Source of the DNA: Chamaecyparis obtusa
Taxonomy: Eukaryota; Streptophyta; Pinopsida; Cupressales; Cupressaceae
Assembly: GCA_027943335.1 (NCBI GenBank)
Contig: BSBK01007742.1
Location: 620,001-684,000 of the forward strand
Reading direction: 5' to 3'
DNA: 64,000 bases
Below, one piece after another: positions 11,531 through 23,650 of this stretch. The position numbers were made by a program, and so were the translations under genes. Position 1 is the stretch's first letter; each line of letters starts with the position of its first letter. The notes beneath the pieces were generated by a model that searched no databases, had not been told where the DNA came from, and saw only the letters and a program-made list of their open reading frames with translations.

Positions 11531-12011
11531 CTCTGCTCAATATTTCACAATCTGATTTCTATTGTTGGTGTATGGATTCACAAGCAACTCGATGTGAAAA
11601 GCCACTTGAATATCTCATACGAGGGAGTTTTAAAATGCAACAATCTAAAATGTATCGTATTCAAGGGAACAGTACTGTACAATTAAATCCTAAAACGGAT
11701 AATGCATTTTGTTTCTATCCAATTAGTTTGACATTTCTATTATATTTTTTATTTATATATCTTTATAATATTATATTTGTTTGGTTGAGAAGTCCATGTC
11801 TTCAATTTCAAATATATGTTTAAATTCTTTGTCATCTTGTCTTTAAACTCTTTGCTTATTTGACCAGTTATATATATTAATAATTTTAAAATTAACATGT
11901 ACAAATCAAGAAGATGATATTTGGAAATAGAATGTGCAAACTAGTCAATTATCTTTTATAATTAGTGTACAATATAAGAAAAGGGGTGCAAGGAAGGGGA
12001 TTTTGTATTTC

Positions 12012-15000
12012 TGTGAGGCCTCACCCTAGACCCATAAAAGCCTTTTTGCATTATCAGTATGATAGACCTAGTAATTGTCCTAAGGTTTTTAATGAGTTAA
12101 TATGATTTTATCTTTTGATAGGAATTTGATTACAGTAGGTGATGAGACTAAATATTTTTCAGATGCTTTCCTTACTCAAGATGTTGATTGTCGACCTTAT
12201 GATACATTATAACTGACATTAAGATAATGATTAGATAAATACTGAGATGTTACAATTTGGGTACAAATATGTTAATGAGATCATGTTCTCCTGATTCAAT
12301 TTACATTGTTCATTTGAAAGTAATGATTAAATTGATGATTAAAATTATGATGAAGGATTATAGAGACTAAAAGAATGTACCTCGTGTGATAGAAAAGTTA
12401 AGGTTAATGTTGAATTCTGCATTCTGTATTGTTATATTATCTTTCAGTATAATGATCATTAATGGAATCATGGTTCTATGTTTAGCTTAAGATTACATGC
12501 TTATGTGGATATTGAATTGATATTCGATGCTTGAAGAATTAGGTTATAGTATGGATAAGTAAAGGTTCATGGAATGTAGTTATTCATTAATGTCAAAGTT
12601 TAGATGTTATTACTTTATTTTTGAAATGATATTTAATACAAGATTTTATAATGTATTGACATCGAACTCGAGTGTGCAGGAACATGGTCATGGTTATAAG
12701 TCGGGGAAACAAGATAGGATCCAAGTGCAATCAGTCAAAAGCCAAGGTTGACTCTGAAGAGTACAACCTCATTATATCATGATTTCTTTCGTAAATGTGA
12801 TGATTGTGTGTATGTGGTTGACAATGTTTGTTATATATGTTTGTAAGTAAATTTTTATCTTTGTGAAAATGTTTAAATGTTTTTGCACACAAGGCATGCC
12901 ACATGTGTTTGTGATGTGTATTATTGTGATGTGTCACTTGACACCTTAGTGATGAAGTGGCATGTTGAGTGGATTTTGGACCCCACCTTCTCCTTGTTAG
13001 TCTTGAGCATTCCCAAGCTAGGTAGGTGGGTTAAAGGACCAAGAATTGTTGGAACCAAAACTCCATTTTCGGATGCATGATTAATTGGGTATTTTGAGAA
13101 GTTTTGTGGAGTCCTAGGATGAGGTTTAGGCTGAATTTTAGTGCCCCAAGGTTAGTACTTGGGTTGGGGGGCTCAATTCTTCTATTTTCATCTTCCTAGG
13201 CCACTTATTTGTCTCTCCAATTGTGACATTTTGATATGCACGAAAATGAAAATGTTCCCTAAGTTATCTCTTATTTTCATATGTGGAAATTCATCCCAAA
13301 CCTTAGAGAGGGGCAAGTGTCATTTTTGTTTTAGATCTAGAAACCTAATAGTTTTGGGAAGGGTGTGGAGAGAAGAAGGTTTTTAGGGAGAAAGACTTAG
13401 AAAGGATATACACTACTTCATTCTTATCCATGCTAGTGGGGAGAAGAAGTGAGAGGAGTTCATGAGAGTCTTTGTCTAGTAGATTTGCAAATAGAAAGCT
13501 TGGTGCCAAGGGAAGCTCATCTTCAACTCTCAATTCAGCCTTGTCTTTGAAGGAGGTTGGTGGTTTTCAAAATCTTGTTGTTTATTTGAACATGCTTGAA
13601 AAGAATGTGATTATGTGAATAAAAATTATAATCTGTTTTACTATGTGTGAACCTTCTTATTGTTGTTTTCCCTTTGAATTTTTGTTTCAACCTTGTTGTT
13701 TACTTGTAATTGTTCATGTTGTGGGTGTGCAAGTTCATTCCTCATCCTTGGGAGGAAAGTAGGAGAACTTGGGGTGAAGGGCCTAAGTTGGGATTTCTTT
13801 TTTGTTTGAGTGCATGGTTGTATGGGCAACCATGAGAACCTTCTTATGCTATTTGGGGGTCATAAGGGTGTTTGGGGGCCATAAGGGTTGTTGTTGTTGC
13901 TCATGGTTTTGAGTTGTTGTTGTTGTTGCTCATGGATTTGAGCTGTTTGGGTTGGAAGGGCCTTGTGAAGGTTGATGATACATGCTGTGTATGTTGTTTA
14001 TTATAAGTTAGGTGACTCCATGAGGAAGATTCCACCTTCACCCATTGTATGGATTCTATGTAAGAATCCTTTGTGCAGACTTGGGAAGGGAGTTTATTGT
14101 AAAAATTTGTGTTCCTAATTTATGCCAAATGCCTATGTTTTGTGTTTCTTAAGTGTATCCTATCCTATACTTGTTTCCCCAAGCTTGGGGGTGGCCATGT
14201 AATGGCCTAGGCTGGGAGGTGAGCCTCCATGGCCATGTGAAGAAAGTCTTATGTTTGCAGGTCTTGGTTCATGGCTTAAAGGAGCAGACCAGAACTGAAG
14301 GTTAAAGATTAAGTTGGAAGTCCCTAAAGATGGTTTTAAGATGTCTCTGATTGAGAAAACATGTTCTTTATAACTATTTAGTTAATGCTTAAAGATCCTG
14401 TATTATTTAAGGTGAACTTTAGATTATTTGGTTGATGGATTTCCTGTATTGAGATAGATTATTGTTCTTTTAAAATAGTCATAATTCTGTATCTATTATT
14501 AGAAGTTTAAATTCAATTCTCTGTTGTATAGTTAAGTGGATTAGTTATAAATTGGAAGTGTTAATTTAATTATTTATCCAGAAAATAAAGAAGTTCCTAT
14601 AGCAAAGTATTTGTTATTAAGTTCCTGTAGCAGAGAATTAGTCTTTAAGTTCCTGTAGTAGAGAATTAGATATTAAAATTTGTGTTCTTATTATGTTTTA
14701 CACAGTTTAGATTTAAGGATCCTATTTTCCAAATTAATAATCAGATTTATTGTAAAATTTTCCTCACAATGATACAAAATGCTTAATGTAGTTTGGAAAT
14801 TCTGCTTAATCAATATGTCCATTTACTTATGTGAAAGTTAAAAGATAGAACTGTAAGTTCATATGACTAGTTGAATGAAATAAGCATAAATAATACTGAA
14901 GCTAAAGATTTGTCTTTCATTTCAATCTATACATGTAAACTATCAAACTGAAACTTTAAATTTGTAAGAAAATATTATATAAACAGTTGTAAATCTACTT

Positions 15001-15247
15001 TATATGTTTTCAATATAGCATGGATAAGAACCTATTTTGTTTCTTCCCAAATCTGATGTTCATGTAGAACTGTATAAAATTCATCCATAATGTCAACTCT
15101 GCATAAAAATATATGTAAATATAGCATTCTTTATCTGTATATTTATAACAGAAAATTACTTCAATAAACATCAGAATATGTTGAACTATTTTTAGTAAGC
15201 TGTGTAATTGTCTAGTAATGCCAGTGAAATTTGGGCATTACAATTTT
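12012..15247 (+). mobile_element. LTR-type insertion private to block A, no recognisable coding
   Basis: Block B is continuous across this point (46281-46295), so about 3.2 kb were inserted in A. The right part ends GGGCATTACA at 15242. A TGTAATGGCC start lies at 14198, preceded by a purine-rich run (TTGGGGGTGGCCA). TGTAATGGCC and GGGCATTACA form the short inverted termini typical of plant LTRs, so 14198-15242 is a likely 1.05-kb 3' LTR. The left 2.2 kb (about 12012-14197) would be internal sequence. No gag or pol was recognised; it is a non-coding or badly truncated element. Confidence 0.5.
14198..15242 (+). repeat. probable 3' LTR of the block A insertion
   Basis: Termini TGTAATGGCC and GGGCATTACA, with a polypurine-like tract directly upstream at about 14185-14197. 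Length about 1,045 bp. No second LTR copy was found in the window, so this rests on termini and context only. Confidence 0.45.
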
Positions 15248-15672
15248 GTATTGCATATTAGGAAGGACAGATAACCCAATAGGCTTAGTGTTGCAGAATC
15301 AAGTAGACTAACATGCATGAATAATTGATGACCTGGTATGGTTTTCATTGATGTCAAAAAAAATTTCTTGTCTTTAGTGATTACTATCTTTGAAACCCAT
15401 GTTGAATATATTGCTCTACATTTCTTATATGTTATGAATCTTTTTCTGATCTTTTGATATGTTATTGAAGACTATTTGGAGATGTTTAGTTCAAGGATTT
15501 ATAGGTCAGAATGAAGTACAAAAGATTTGGCATTTATATGTGTATAACATACCTATAACTTATAGTGGTCCTTGTGCGAAATGCATGCTTCACATTTCTC
15601 TTCATAATAGTTTCTGATAATATGCCTTTGGGTTTGTAATGCCCTACCTGAGAATCCATGATAATAAAGTCT

Positions 15673-16201
15673 AAAGTAGACTGGAAGATCATGCATTTTT
15701 TTAAATAAAAGATACATACAAGAACAATTCAAGATTAGATTTAAAAGAATAATACATGCAGAAGCAACTTAATCTGAAATTTGACATTCATAGATCATTA
15801 ATACATTTTTTTCATTTAGTAGTGAAACTCTAATTTAATCTACATCATATAGGGTTGTCATCACGTCACTACTTAAATGACATTGATTACTTTAAGAAAT
15901 TAACTAAGCGAATTTTTACGTGATTAAATCTCTGTTGAATTTAAATCCATATTCAAATGTTCCTAGGACTTTCAATATCATAATGAAAAGTACAATTAAC
16001 ATGAAAAAAATAAAATATACATTAAATTCATCTAATGTAATGTCATATACTAAAAGATCCTAACCTATTACATCATTGTCATCCATATAATTTACAACTT
16101 CTCATTACATTTTTACGTGAATCATAATTACCAATTATAAATATACAATTACATCTTTCTTTTAGGAATATCTCATTACATCCCATAACATAATATTATA
16201 A
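15673..16201. other. AT-rich spacer without recognised gene
   Basis: Lies between the end of block A and the receptor-kinase fragments. Nothing beyond AT-rich sequence could be supported. Confidence 0.5.
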
Positions 16202-16690
16202 TTACATATCATGGTACAAGTATGAAGAAGTATCCCCAAGAAGAAGATCTGGTAACAAAAAAAAGAACCATCCAAGAGGATGAACATGAGTTCCAGATCT
16301 CAATAAAAAATAACAAGATACCCAAGAAAATGCAAGAACATTGACAATGCCAAGCATAACACCCATAATATTCATGGTTTTGTCTTCAAAGGAGTATGGT
16401 GGATCAGACCTTGGAAGTGCAGAGGAAGCCTCTTGAATAAAGGAATTTGAATTGCTTTGTGATGAAGAAATGTGCATGTTTAGAAAATCTCCAGACCACA
16501 TTTTGCATGGCTCTGAAGGCGAATTAAAAGCATAGGCACTACAAGAGCAATTGTGTAGCAAAGCTCTCTAACAATCATTTTTGTCATTGTAAGGTATCCA
16601 AACACATGCTCATCATTAGAAAACATTGTGGTGGAATCGATGAATCCGTCAGTGCTACCATTTTAAGTATTTTTCTCTTCTTTTAACTTC
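16202..16690 (-). pseudogene. G-type lectin S-receptor-like kinase fragment (PAN domain plus membrane segment), copy 1
   Basis: Minus strand: LLHNCSCSAYAFNSPSEPCK followed by MWSGDFLNMHISSS is the cysteine-rich PAN/apple core of S-domain receptor kinases (usual pattern CLxNCSCxAYAY...C..WxGDLLN). About 30 residues later comes a hydrophobic stretch, IMGVMLGIVNVLAFSWVSCY, matching the expected membrane segment, then the frame ends without a kinase domain. Upstream, out of frame, FIDSTTMFSNDEHVFGYL matches the start of the PAN domain better kept in copy 2. These receptors sit in the plasma membrane. This copy is truncated and frameshifted. Confidence 0.65.
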
Positions 16691-18805
16691 TTGTGTGTGA
16701 CGCCATAGTGTCACATTTAGAAACAAAAAATAATAATTAGAAGATAAATAATACATATATAGATTTTGAGATATAAAATAGAATTTAAATATAGGTGATA
16801 ATTAATAAAGATAATATATTTATATGCTTATAAGAAGATGATAGATTATTAATGTCAATTTATCATTATAAGTCAATTTTTCATTTTCATAAGATTAATT
16901 TGTTTGGATAAGGGAGCAATGATTAAGAAAACCTTAGTAGCCTACAAGAAAAACAATGTGGGTGTTTCCTCCTTCATGTTTTCTCCTACATAGAAAACAT
17001 AAAAATGACTTTTTTATGATGATGAAGGCACTGGGGCAAGCCAAATGATGATTATATAGATGGCTGGGGACTCAAATAAATGAAGGAAGATGAAAAATTT
17101 ATCATTTCTAGTTTTATAGGATATAATATGAAAGATTAGAAGTTTGAATATGATAGGAAGGAAGATCTAATTGAGAAGTAAGCAAACAAGGAGAGGTTGA
17201 AAAGGATGAATATATCATTTTATTATGGATGGAGGCTCAATAAAATTTTATTTAGGATTGGTTAGCTTTAACATTTCATGAAGTAGAAAGGAATTTTTTG
17301 TAGGCAATGGTTAAGTATGTCTCCTTTAGATCTAGGTCAACCTACCTTGGTTGTTTTCTAAAGAGGGGTTTTATTCTACCCTCTCATCCTTGTAGAGTAG
17401 GGAGTTATGGATTTTCTTATTGTAAATAATGGTATGAATTTAATTATTGTGAAGGAGCCTCTGTCTTCTTCTTTCTATGAGAGGATTTTATTTTATTGGA
17501 CTTTGGTTTTCAGCATGCCTTCCATAAATATACAAGACAATGACTATCAATGTCTGGCCTTCCTTTCAATGACCACTGGCCTAAAATTATTCCTCATCTT
17601 CTCTCATTTATAGTGTCCAACAAAAGTTTTCCCAAGAAATATTTACAAGGAATGATTTGACAACAATAAATTCTTTCTTATTTCATTCAATTTAACTCAG
17701 AGATTTCTTAGGCCTCCTCTAAGATCATCTTCCTGTCTGTTCAAAGAAATACCCCTATTAAAATTCATAGAAATGTGTAGAATATGCAATTTACATGAAT
17801 TTTTTGACTGGATGCCTTCCAGAAACATCTACGACAATGACTATACATGCCTCGCCTTCCTTTCAATGACCACTGGCCTAAAATTATTCCTCATCTTCTC
17901 TCATTTCTGGTGTTGAACAAAAGTTTTCTTAGGTAATATATTATTTTGTTTTCTACTAAAAACTTATCAATATATTCTTCACACTGTTTCACCTCTAGAA
18001 AATGCAAGAACACTGGCAATGCCTAGCACAACACCCATTCTTGGTTTTCATTAAAATTCCAAGATGGTGGATCAAAACTTTGAAGTGCAGAGGCAGCCTC
18101 ACAAAAAAAGACATTTGAAATTCTTTATGATGGATAAATGTGCATGTTTAGCAAATCTCCAGACCAGATTTGGCATGGCCCTGAAGGTGAATTAAAAGCA
18201 AAGGCACTACAGGAGAAGTTGTGGAGGCACGCTCTATCACAATAATTATTTTTCATTGCAAGGTATTCAAAAGCATATTCATCATCAGGCAACGTTGTGG
18301 CAGAATCGATGAATCCATCAACTTGCTACCATTTTAAGTACTTTTGTCTTCTTTTAGCTTCTTGAGTGTGATGTGGTAGTGTCACATTTATAGACAAAAA
18401 AAACAAAAAATTAGAAGATAAATAATCTAGATATAGAATTGCGATCTAAAATAGAATTTAAATATAGGTGATAATTATTAAAATTGATCTATTTATTTTC
18501 TTATAAGAAGATGATAGATTATTAATGTCAAGTTATCATTTTAAGTCAATATTTCATTTCCATAAGTTTAATTTGTTTGAACAAGGGAGCAATGATGAAG
18601 AAAATCTTAGTAGCTTATTGCAAAAATAATGTGGGTGTTTCCTCCTTCATGTTTTCTCCTACATAGAAAATATAAAAGATAACTTTTTATGATGATGAAG
18701 GTACTGGGGCAAGCCAAATGATGATAATATAGATGGTTGGGGGCTCAAATGAATGAAGGGGACAAATTTATCCTTGCCAATTTTATAGGATCTAATATGA
18801 AAAAT
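16330..18805. repeat. tandem duplication of about 1.67 kb unit containing the PAN fragment
   Basis: About 16330-17135 matches about 17998-18805 in the same orientation: the PAN fragment plus the flank with CATAAGATTAATTTGTTTGG and GGTGTTTCCTCCTTCATG. The piece between holds its own short duplication (17512-17640 and 17812-17940, both with CAATGACCACTGGCCTAAAA). A third, more diverged copy of only the flank lies at 20820-21065 next to the orphan promoter. Confidence 0.78.
18000..18335 (-). pseudogene. G-type lectin receptor-like kinase PAN fragment, copy 2
   Basis: Minus strand reads FIDSATTLPDDEYAFEYLAM, KNNYCDRACLHNFSCSAFAF and NSPSGPCQIWSGDLLNMHI in one frame, then a stop. This is a fuller PAN domain than copy 1 (it keeps YCDRACLHN) but one core cysteine is Phe (HNFSCS) and the membrane segment is broken. 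Tandem paralogue of copy 1. Confidence 0.68.
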
Positions 18806-18989
18806 TTACCCTTAAACTCATTTACCCCAATGCACTCCTACCTCACAATTAGGATTCCAGATCCATTTCTTAATAAAAGCGTTGAACTTATATAGACAAC
18901 ACTCTTGCGAGGAGGTTCTTAAGACTCCATCTAAATATTAGTTTTATATTTACTTGGGCTTTCATGATATAGATTGTCATTGGTCATTC

Positions 18990-19300
18990 ACCAATGGTTG
19001 CTTTTCCTAATGGGATCCTCCTTTTATCCTTCAAAAATATTGAGATGATAAATCTATTTTCATTCTTGGTGGGTCATGGTCCTTTGGATAATCTGTCCTC
19101 TTTTTCAAAAGATGGGTCCAATTAGATTTGATGCATCCATTGAGAAAATCAACTAGGTCCCTATTTGGATGAGGCTCCTATTGATTCCCTTGGAATTTTG
19201 GCATGAGTAGATCTTTTGAGGCATTGCTAATTCTCATGGTTATTTTTCAGCCATGGAAAGGAAAATGATAGACATGAAATATTTACTTTTTTCAATTTTT
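18990..19300 (+). pseudogene. DUF4283-like remnant of a plant LINE ORF1
   Basis: Broken plus-strand translation includes VLFFKRW, then in a neighbouring frame VPIWMRLLLIPLEFWHE and a GIANSHGYF-like segment. This resembles the VWIRLxNLPxEFW...IGxSLGxF signature of the DUF4283 domain found in plant LINE-1 ORF1 and related proteins. The rest of 18806-20216 shows no further domain that I can name. Confidence 0.4.
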
Positions 19301-20269
19301 TTTCTTTTTTAGATTGGTAAGATCCTACCAAAAACTAATTAGTTTCATTTGAAGTTGGGTGTTTAAGAGAGCATATTTTTTGCATTTAGTATTCTTGTTT
19401 GGTGTTCTTTCATTGTTATAGTGTTGAATTTTGTATCACTAATTCTAGATATTAAAGGATTCACTTCTTGTTTTGGGAAAACATGTTTCTAAAATAAATT
19501 TTTGGGCTTCTCTAGTGTAATTTCTTTTAAAAATTCAAAGAGATTCCCCATAATGGACAAGAAAGACGTAGTGGTTCCTTTGGAGCATGATTTTTCTTTG
19601 ACTCCTTCTAAGGGTTTATATATAGAGGATTCTATTTTTATCCCTAGGGGAAGCCACTCGAGGATAAAAATATTCTCGATTTGGTGAAAGAAATAGATTC
19701 TTCAAAATCTTATCTAATGAACCATTTGGACGAAGCTTCTCATTATAATTCTTTGGTCAGACTAAAATTCAAACTTCCCTAATAGGTGTGGCTTGCTAGT
19801 ATTCTATGGTTCAGTCTTGTTGAGGCCTCTCTTGCCTTTTAGCCATTCTTGGCATTTTAAATTTGGTTATTGTTAACTTTTTGTTGGCTTGATATAACTT
19901 TTTGACTTGTTATTATGTTGTAATATTTATACCACATTTTATAGGTGCCCTACGAAACTTGTTTTACCTTTAAAAAACTTTCATTGCTTTAGTAGATGGT
20001 AAATATGTGAGACATTAAATAATCACAAAAAATATGATTGATCTTGAGCTCTCCAAATTTTATCTAACAATCGTAAACCTAATCTAACATGTAAAAGTAA
20101 ATTTATGCAACATAGACCTAATATATTAAAAAAAATTGTCTAGAGATACATTTATGGAGCTTGCAAATTCAATTAGTGAATAGATTATCCTATGCCAAGC
20201 CCATTGTTAGAAATAATTAATGAAGAGGTATATTGAAGATAACATTTGCAAATGTATGTAAATGCCCTA

Positions 20270-20780
20270 TATGATGACACATATTCAGAAATGTATGTAA
20301 ATGCCCTATTTTGGACAGAAATTCAAACGAAAGTTCCCTCCATAGAAGAGGAAAAATGAAAATCTGAGATGATCGAAATAAGTGCGCACCTGGAAAATGA
20401 AAACTTCTCTTGCCAAGAGAATGAAATTTTTTCATCACAGTCATAGACAGACCACGATGCACCTCTTAGACATATAGCAAACAGATCTTCAATTCAATTA
20501 TGTCAACATACAAATTCAATTTGAGTAGAGTGCAAAAAATTCAATAATCCTAATCAAACAACAATTAGATTTAGGTGTAAGAAATTAAGCTGTGTGATTT
20601 GAATAAAAAATGATATGCACAACAATATTGATTTCTGGTCTAATCCTCAAGCATATCTTGAATAGTAAATTCATTTCAAAGACACATGGTTGAATTGAAT
20701 AAGTATTGTCACACATGAATTGAATCTACCAGCGAATTTGAATTCTTTTTGACATATAAATAGGGTCTTAGTGTTATAAA
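20270..20780 (+). promoter_or_regulatory. orphan copy of the ACC-oxidase-like promoter
   Basis: Matches 3288-3850 along its length, from GACACATATTC through the TATA box (20755-20762, TATAAATA) to about the transcription start, then diverges; no oxidase exon follows. It lacks the extra 75-bp tandem copy present upstream of the gene. The three G-boxes of the gene promoter read CACCTG, CACATG and CACATG here, and the first ACGTCA is changed. It is fused to the flank module of the receptor-kinase repeats at 20820-21065. Whether it still drives transcription is unknown. Confidence 0.85.
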
Positions 20781-20819
20781 AATTATGTATTTAGAAAGGA
20801 AATAGAAGTTCACCCTATA

Positions 20820-21065
20820 AATTATTTAAGTTGATTAAAATATATAAATTTATAACAATTGAAATATTGGTGGTAATTAGTTAAAAGGATAGATTTATTT
20901 TCATATGGAAAGATAATGGATTCCTTATGTAGTGGTCATTTCAAGTCAATTAATCATTTTCATAAAATATTAATTTCTTTGGACAAATGAGGAATTATGA
21001 AGAAAACCTTAGTAGCTTGCAATGACAATGATATAGGTGTTTCTTCCTCCACAAGAAACAAAGAA
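20820..21065. repeat. third copy of the receptor-kinase flank module
   Basis: Contains GAAAACCTTAGTAGCTTGCA and GGTGTTTCTTCCTCC, matching 16870-16985 and 18540-18650 with more divergence. No PAN coding sequence accompanies it. Confidence 0.6.
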
Positions 21066-21589
21066 TGGAGTGTTGATGATGAAGTCATTGGATGGAAGCT
21101 AGAAGATAATGATACATATGCTTTGTGTATTCACTCACTGGATTAATCATTAATTTTGTAATTTAATTTGATTAATATAAATAAAATTATTAGTCAACAA
21201 GAATAATTTATCTTTAATTTCTTATAAAGAATATTTTAATTAATTTATTTATTTTAACTTAAGGGGTACACTACTACATTTGGGGCCAGTTTTCGACAAA
21301 AACTTCCGACGGGTAATTTTTTTTTATGAATTTGGTGTTTGTTTTTTTAATAGGCCCGGATGGTGTCGGTATTCCGATGGGTGTTTAATTGACCATCAGA
21401 ATTCTGACATATTCTGGGTATAGATGAAAAAAAAAAGGTGAAATGGCCTCATCATTTTAATTTCGATTGGATAGAGTCGAATGAGTGAGAGAAAAGGAGC
21501 GATAGCTGAGTGCAGGAGAAGGTATGTGATTTCTTCATCTTTCGAGCCTCTAGCATCATATTTGAATGCATTGCATTTTATTTGATCAT

Positions 21590-22200
21590 GAATGCTCTCT
21601 AAAATGACTACATTCTACTGGTGTCGTTCCCTAGCCAATGCTTTATCTCTATTATTTGATGTTATTGGTGCTTGTGCTCAAGGATATCGATTCACTATTT
21701 TCAAATGTTTGGATTCATGTTTGTTCATATTACTAGCATGTTTAATGATGCCATTGTATATTGTTGTCACTGAAATGATCTCATTCTACTGGTGTTGTGC
21801 CCTAGCCCATGCTTTAACTCCATTATTTGATGTTATTGGTGCTTGTGCTCAAGGATATCCATTTTTTTGAAATGTTGACTGTGGTTATCAAATGGACAAC
21901 TCACGAGGTTCTAGCTAGGCACCATTTGTATTGATAGCTTAGGGTATCAAATGTATTGTATCATTGATAATTGAAACTTTGTTAAAAGGAAATAGGACAA
22001 AGAAAGATTTTGATTTAGTGCTTTAACTCCATTATTTGATGTTATTGATGCTTGTGCTCAAGGATATCCATTTTTTTGAAATGTTGACAGTGGTTATCAA
22101 ATGGACAACCCATGAGCTTCTAGCTAGGCACCATTTGTATTGATAGCTTAGCGCATCAAATGTATTGTCATATCATTGATAGTTGAGACTTTTTAAAAAG
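21590..22200. repeat. short direct repeats around TTTGATGTTATTGGTGCTTG
   Basis: The motif TTTGATGTTATTGGTGCTTG followed by TGCTCAAGGATATC appears near 21657, 21825, 22037 (GATG variant) and 23900. The surrounding 21490-21720 region also matches 23700-23950 (GTATGTGATTTCTTCATCTT). The repeats create an in-frame repeated peptide at 21592-21870 that I do not consider coding. Confidence 0.65.
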
Positions 22201-22394
22201 GAAATAGGACTAAGAACGATTTTGATTTAGTTTCTCTATTTTGATCCCTAAGTGGCTTACAACCCTAGAGAAGTATATGCAAATTTACGGATGCAGTTGT
22301 AGGATACATAGTAGTCGATAATTCACAAGAAATCCATGCATCCAATTTGAATAGCAATTAATACAAAGAAATAGGGTCCTTGAATGGCCCAATC

Positions 22395-23095
22395 ATTTGG
22401 ACCTTGACTATCTCCTCAACCAATGACCCTTCAAAACTGGGTTATCATGCAATCAGTGAGTGATCCTTCATTCTCTTGGTCTACCCTACATCCAAACATA
22501 TTGGAAATACACAATAAAATGATAATAGGTCTTTCAAAATCCCCCTTCCCTCAAGGAACACTATCAACATTTGTACCTTTAATGTCCCCTCAACTAGTGA
22601 CCCTTCAAAACTAGGTTATCATGCAATCAGTGAGTGATCCTTCATTCTCATGTTCTGCCCTGCATCCAATCATATTGGAAGTACACAATAAAATGATAAC
22701 AAGTCTTTTACAATCCACCTTCCCTTAATGAACACTATCAACATCTGGACCTTGACTGTCCTCTCAACCAGTGACCCTTCAAAACTAGGTTATCATGCAA
22801 TCAGTGAGCGATCCTTCATTCTCCTATTCTTCGCCGCATCCAAACATATTGGAAATACACAATACAATGATAACAAGTCTTTTACAATCCCCTTTCCCTC
22901 AATGAACACTATCAACATCTGGACCTTGACTGTCCCCTCAACCAGTGACCCTTCAAAACTGGGTTATCATGCAATCAGTGAGTGATCCTTCATTCTTTTG
23001 GTCTTCCCTGCATCCAAACATATTGGAAATACACAATGCAATGATAACAAGTCTTTCATAATCCTCTTTTCCTCAAGGAACACTATCAACAAGTG
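22395..23095. repeat. 174-175 bp satellite, four tandem copies
   Basis: TCAACCAATGACCCTTC-type motifs recur at 22415, 22590, 22764 and 22938. Each is followed by GGTTATCATGCAATCAGTGA and then GATCCTTCATTCTC. Spacing is 174-175 bp with high similarity between copies. The length is in the size class of many plant centromeric or dispersed satellites, but four copies are only a short array. Confidence 0.85.
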
Positions 23096-23099
23096 ATCC

Positions 23100-23650
23100 T
23101 TCTTCTTATCAGCCATATCCAATGTTTCATTGAAGTCACGACCAAGAATGAAGGTCACCTTACCCATACCATTCATGGATTCTGAAATATTGTTCCAAAC
23201 TCCTGAAAACTTTTCTGTTGCTTCTTGTTTCCCCTCCCTGATTAAGACCCCCCTCATCCTCAACATGGTCTTCATCACCTATAGTCTCAATTTCATAGAT
23301 TGGGGACATGTAAATATCTTTCAATACTTCTTCTACCACAATGTCCTCCTGCCCCATCTTCTTGATCTTCTTGGCTAAAGCAGATGAATCCACACACAAT
23401 ATCCCAAAATGAAGGGTTTTGTATCCTTTAATGAATCTCAGTCATTGGTAATGCATGGATAGTCAAACCAGTAGTCTCCAAAGCATTCAATAAGTGAATA
23501 TGAATGTTTGAAAACTTTCCTCTCAACTTCCCCAACCACTCCTAATCAGTTAGAGGGATATTTCTAGAATCTCCACTATTCCTATCCTTACCAACAATTC
23601 TTAAACATACTTTATCTGATATGATAATAACATGCTAAACTGAACCAATG
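23100..23650 (-). pseudogene. unrecognised decayed coding sequence
   Basis: The minus strand keeps long open pieces in shifting frames: KDRNSGDSRNIPLTD, EWLGKLRGKFSNIHIHLLNA, CVDSSALAKKIKKMGQED, then KVFRSLEQYFRIHEWYG and MNGMGKVTFILGRDFNETLD. The last piece loosely resembles the GDFN motif of a LINE endonuclease, but that is not enough for a name. Part of it (about 23455-23555) is repeated in inverted orientation at 24040-24145. Confidence 0.3.

Larger units (their letters stand above)
5487..15672. repeat. segmental duplication block A (partner 39609-46708)
   Basis: From ATATTTTTGAAAGGG onward this block matches 39609-46708 in the same orientation, with many scattered substitutions. Block A has private sequence that B lacks: two extra copies of a short tandem repeat (6429-6850), about 565 bp at 10965-11530, and an LTR-type insertion at about 12012-15247. 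Block B has a private 995-bp transposon. The block starts 219 bp after the oxidase stop codon. Apart from the fragments listed separately (LTR edge, PDS5 remnant, low-complexity repeats) I see no gene in it. Confidence 0.85.

Noticed and set aside
21592..21870. 92-residue frame with an internal repeat (ALxxLFDVIGACAQGY)
   Set aside because: The peptide repeat mirrors DNA direct repeats found also out of frame at 22037 and 23900; the hydrophobic stretches are AT-rich translation.
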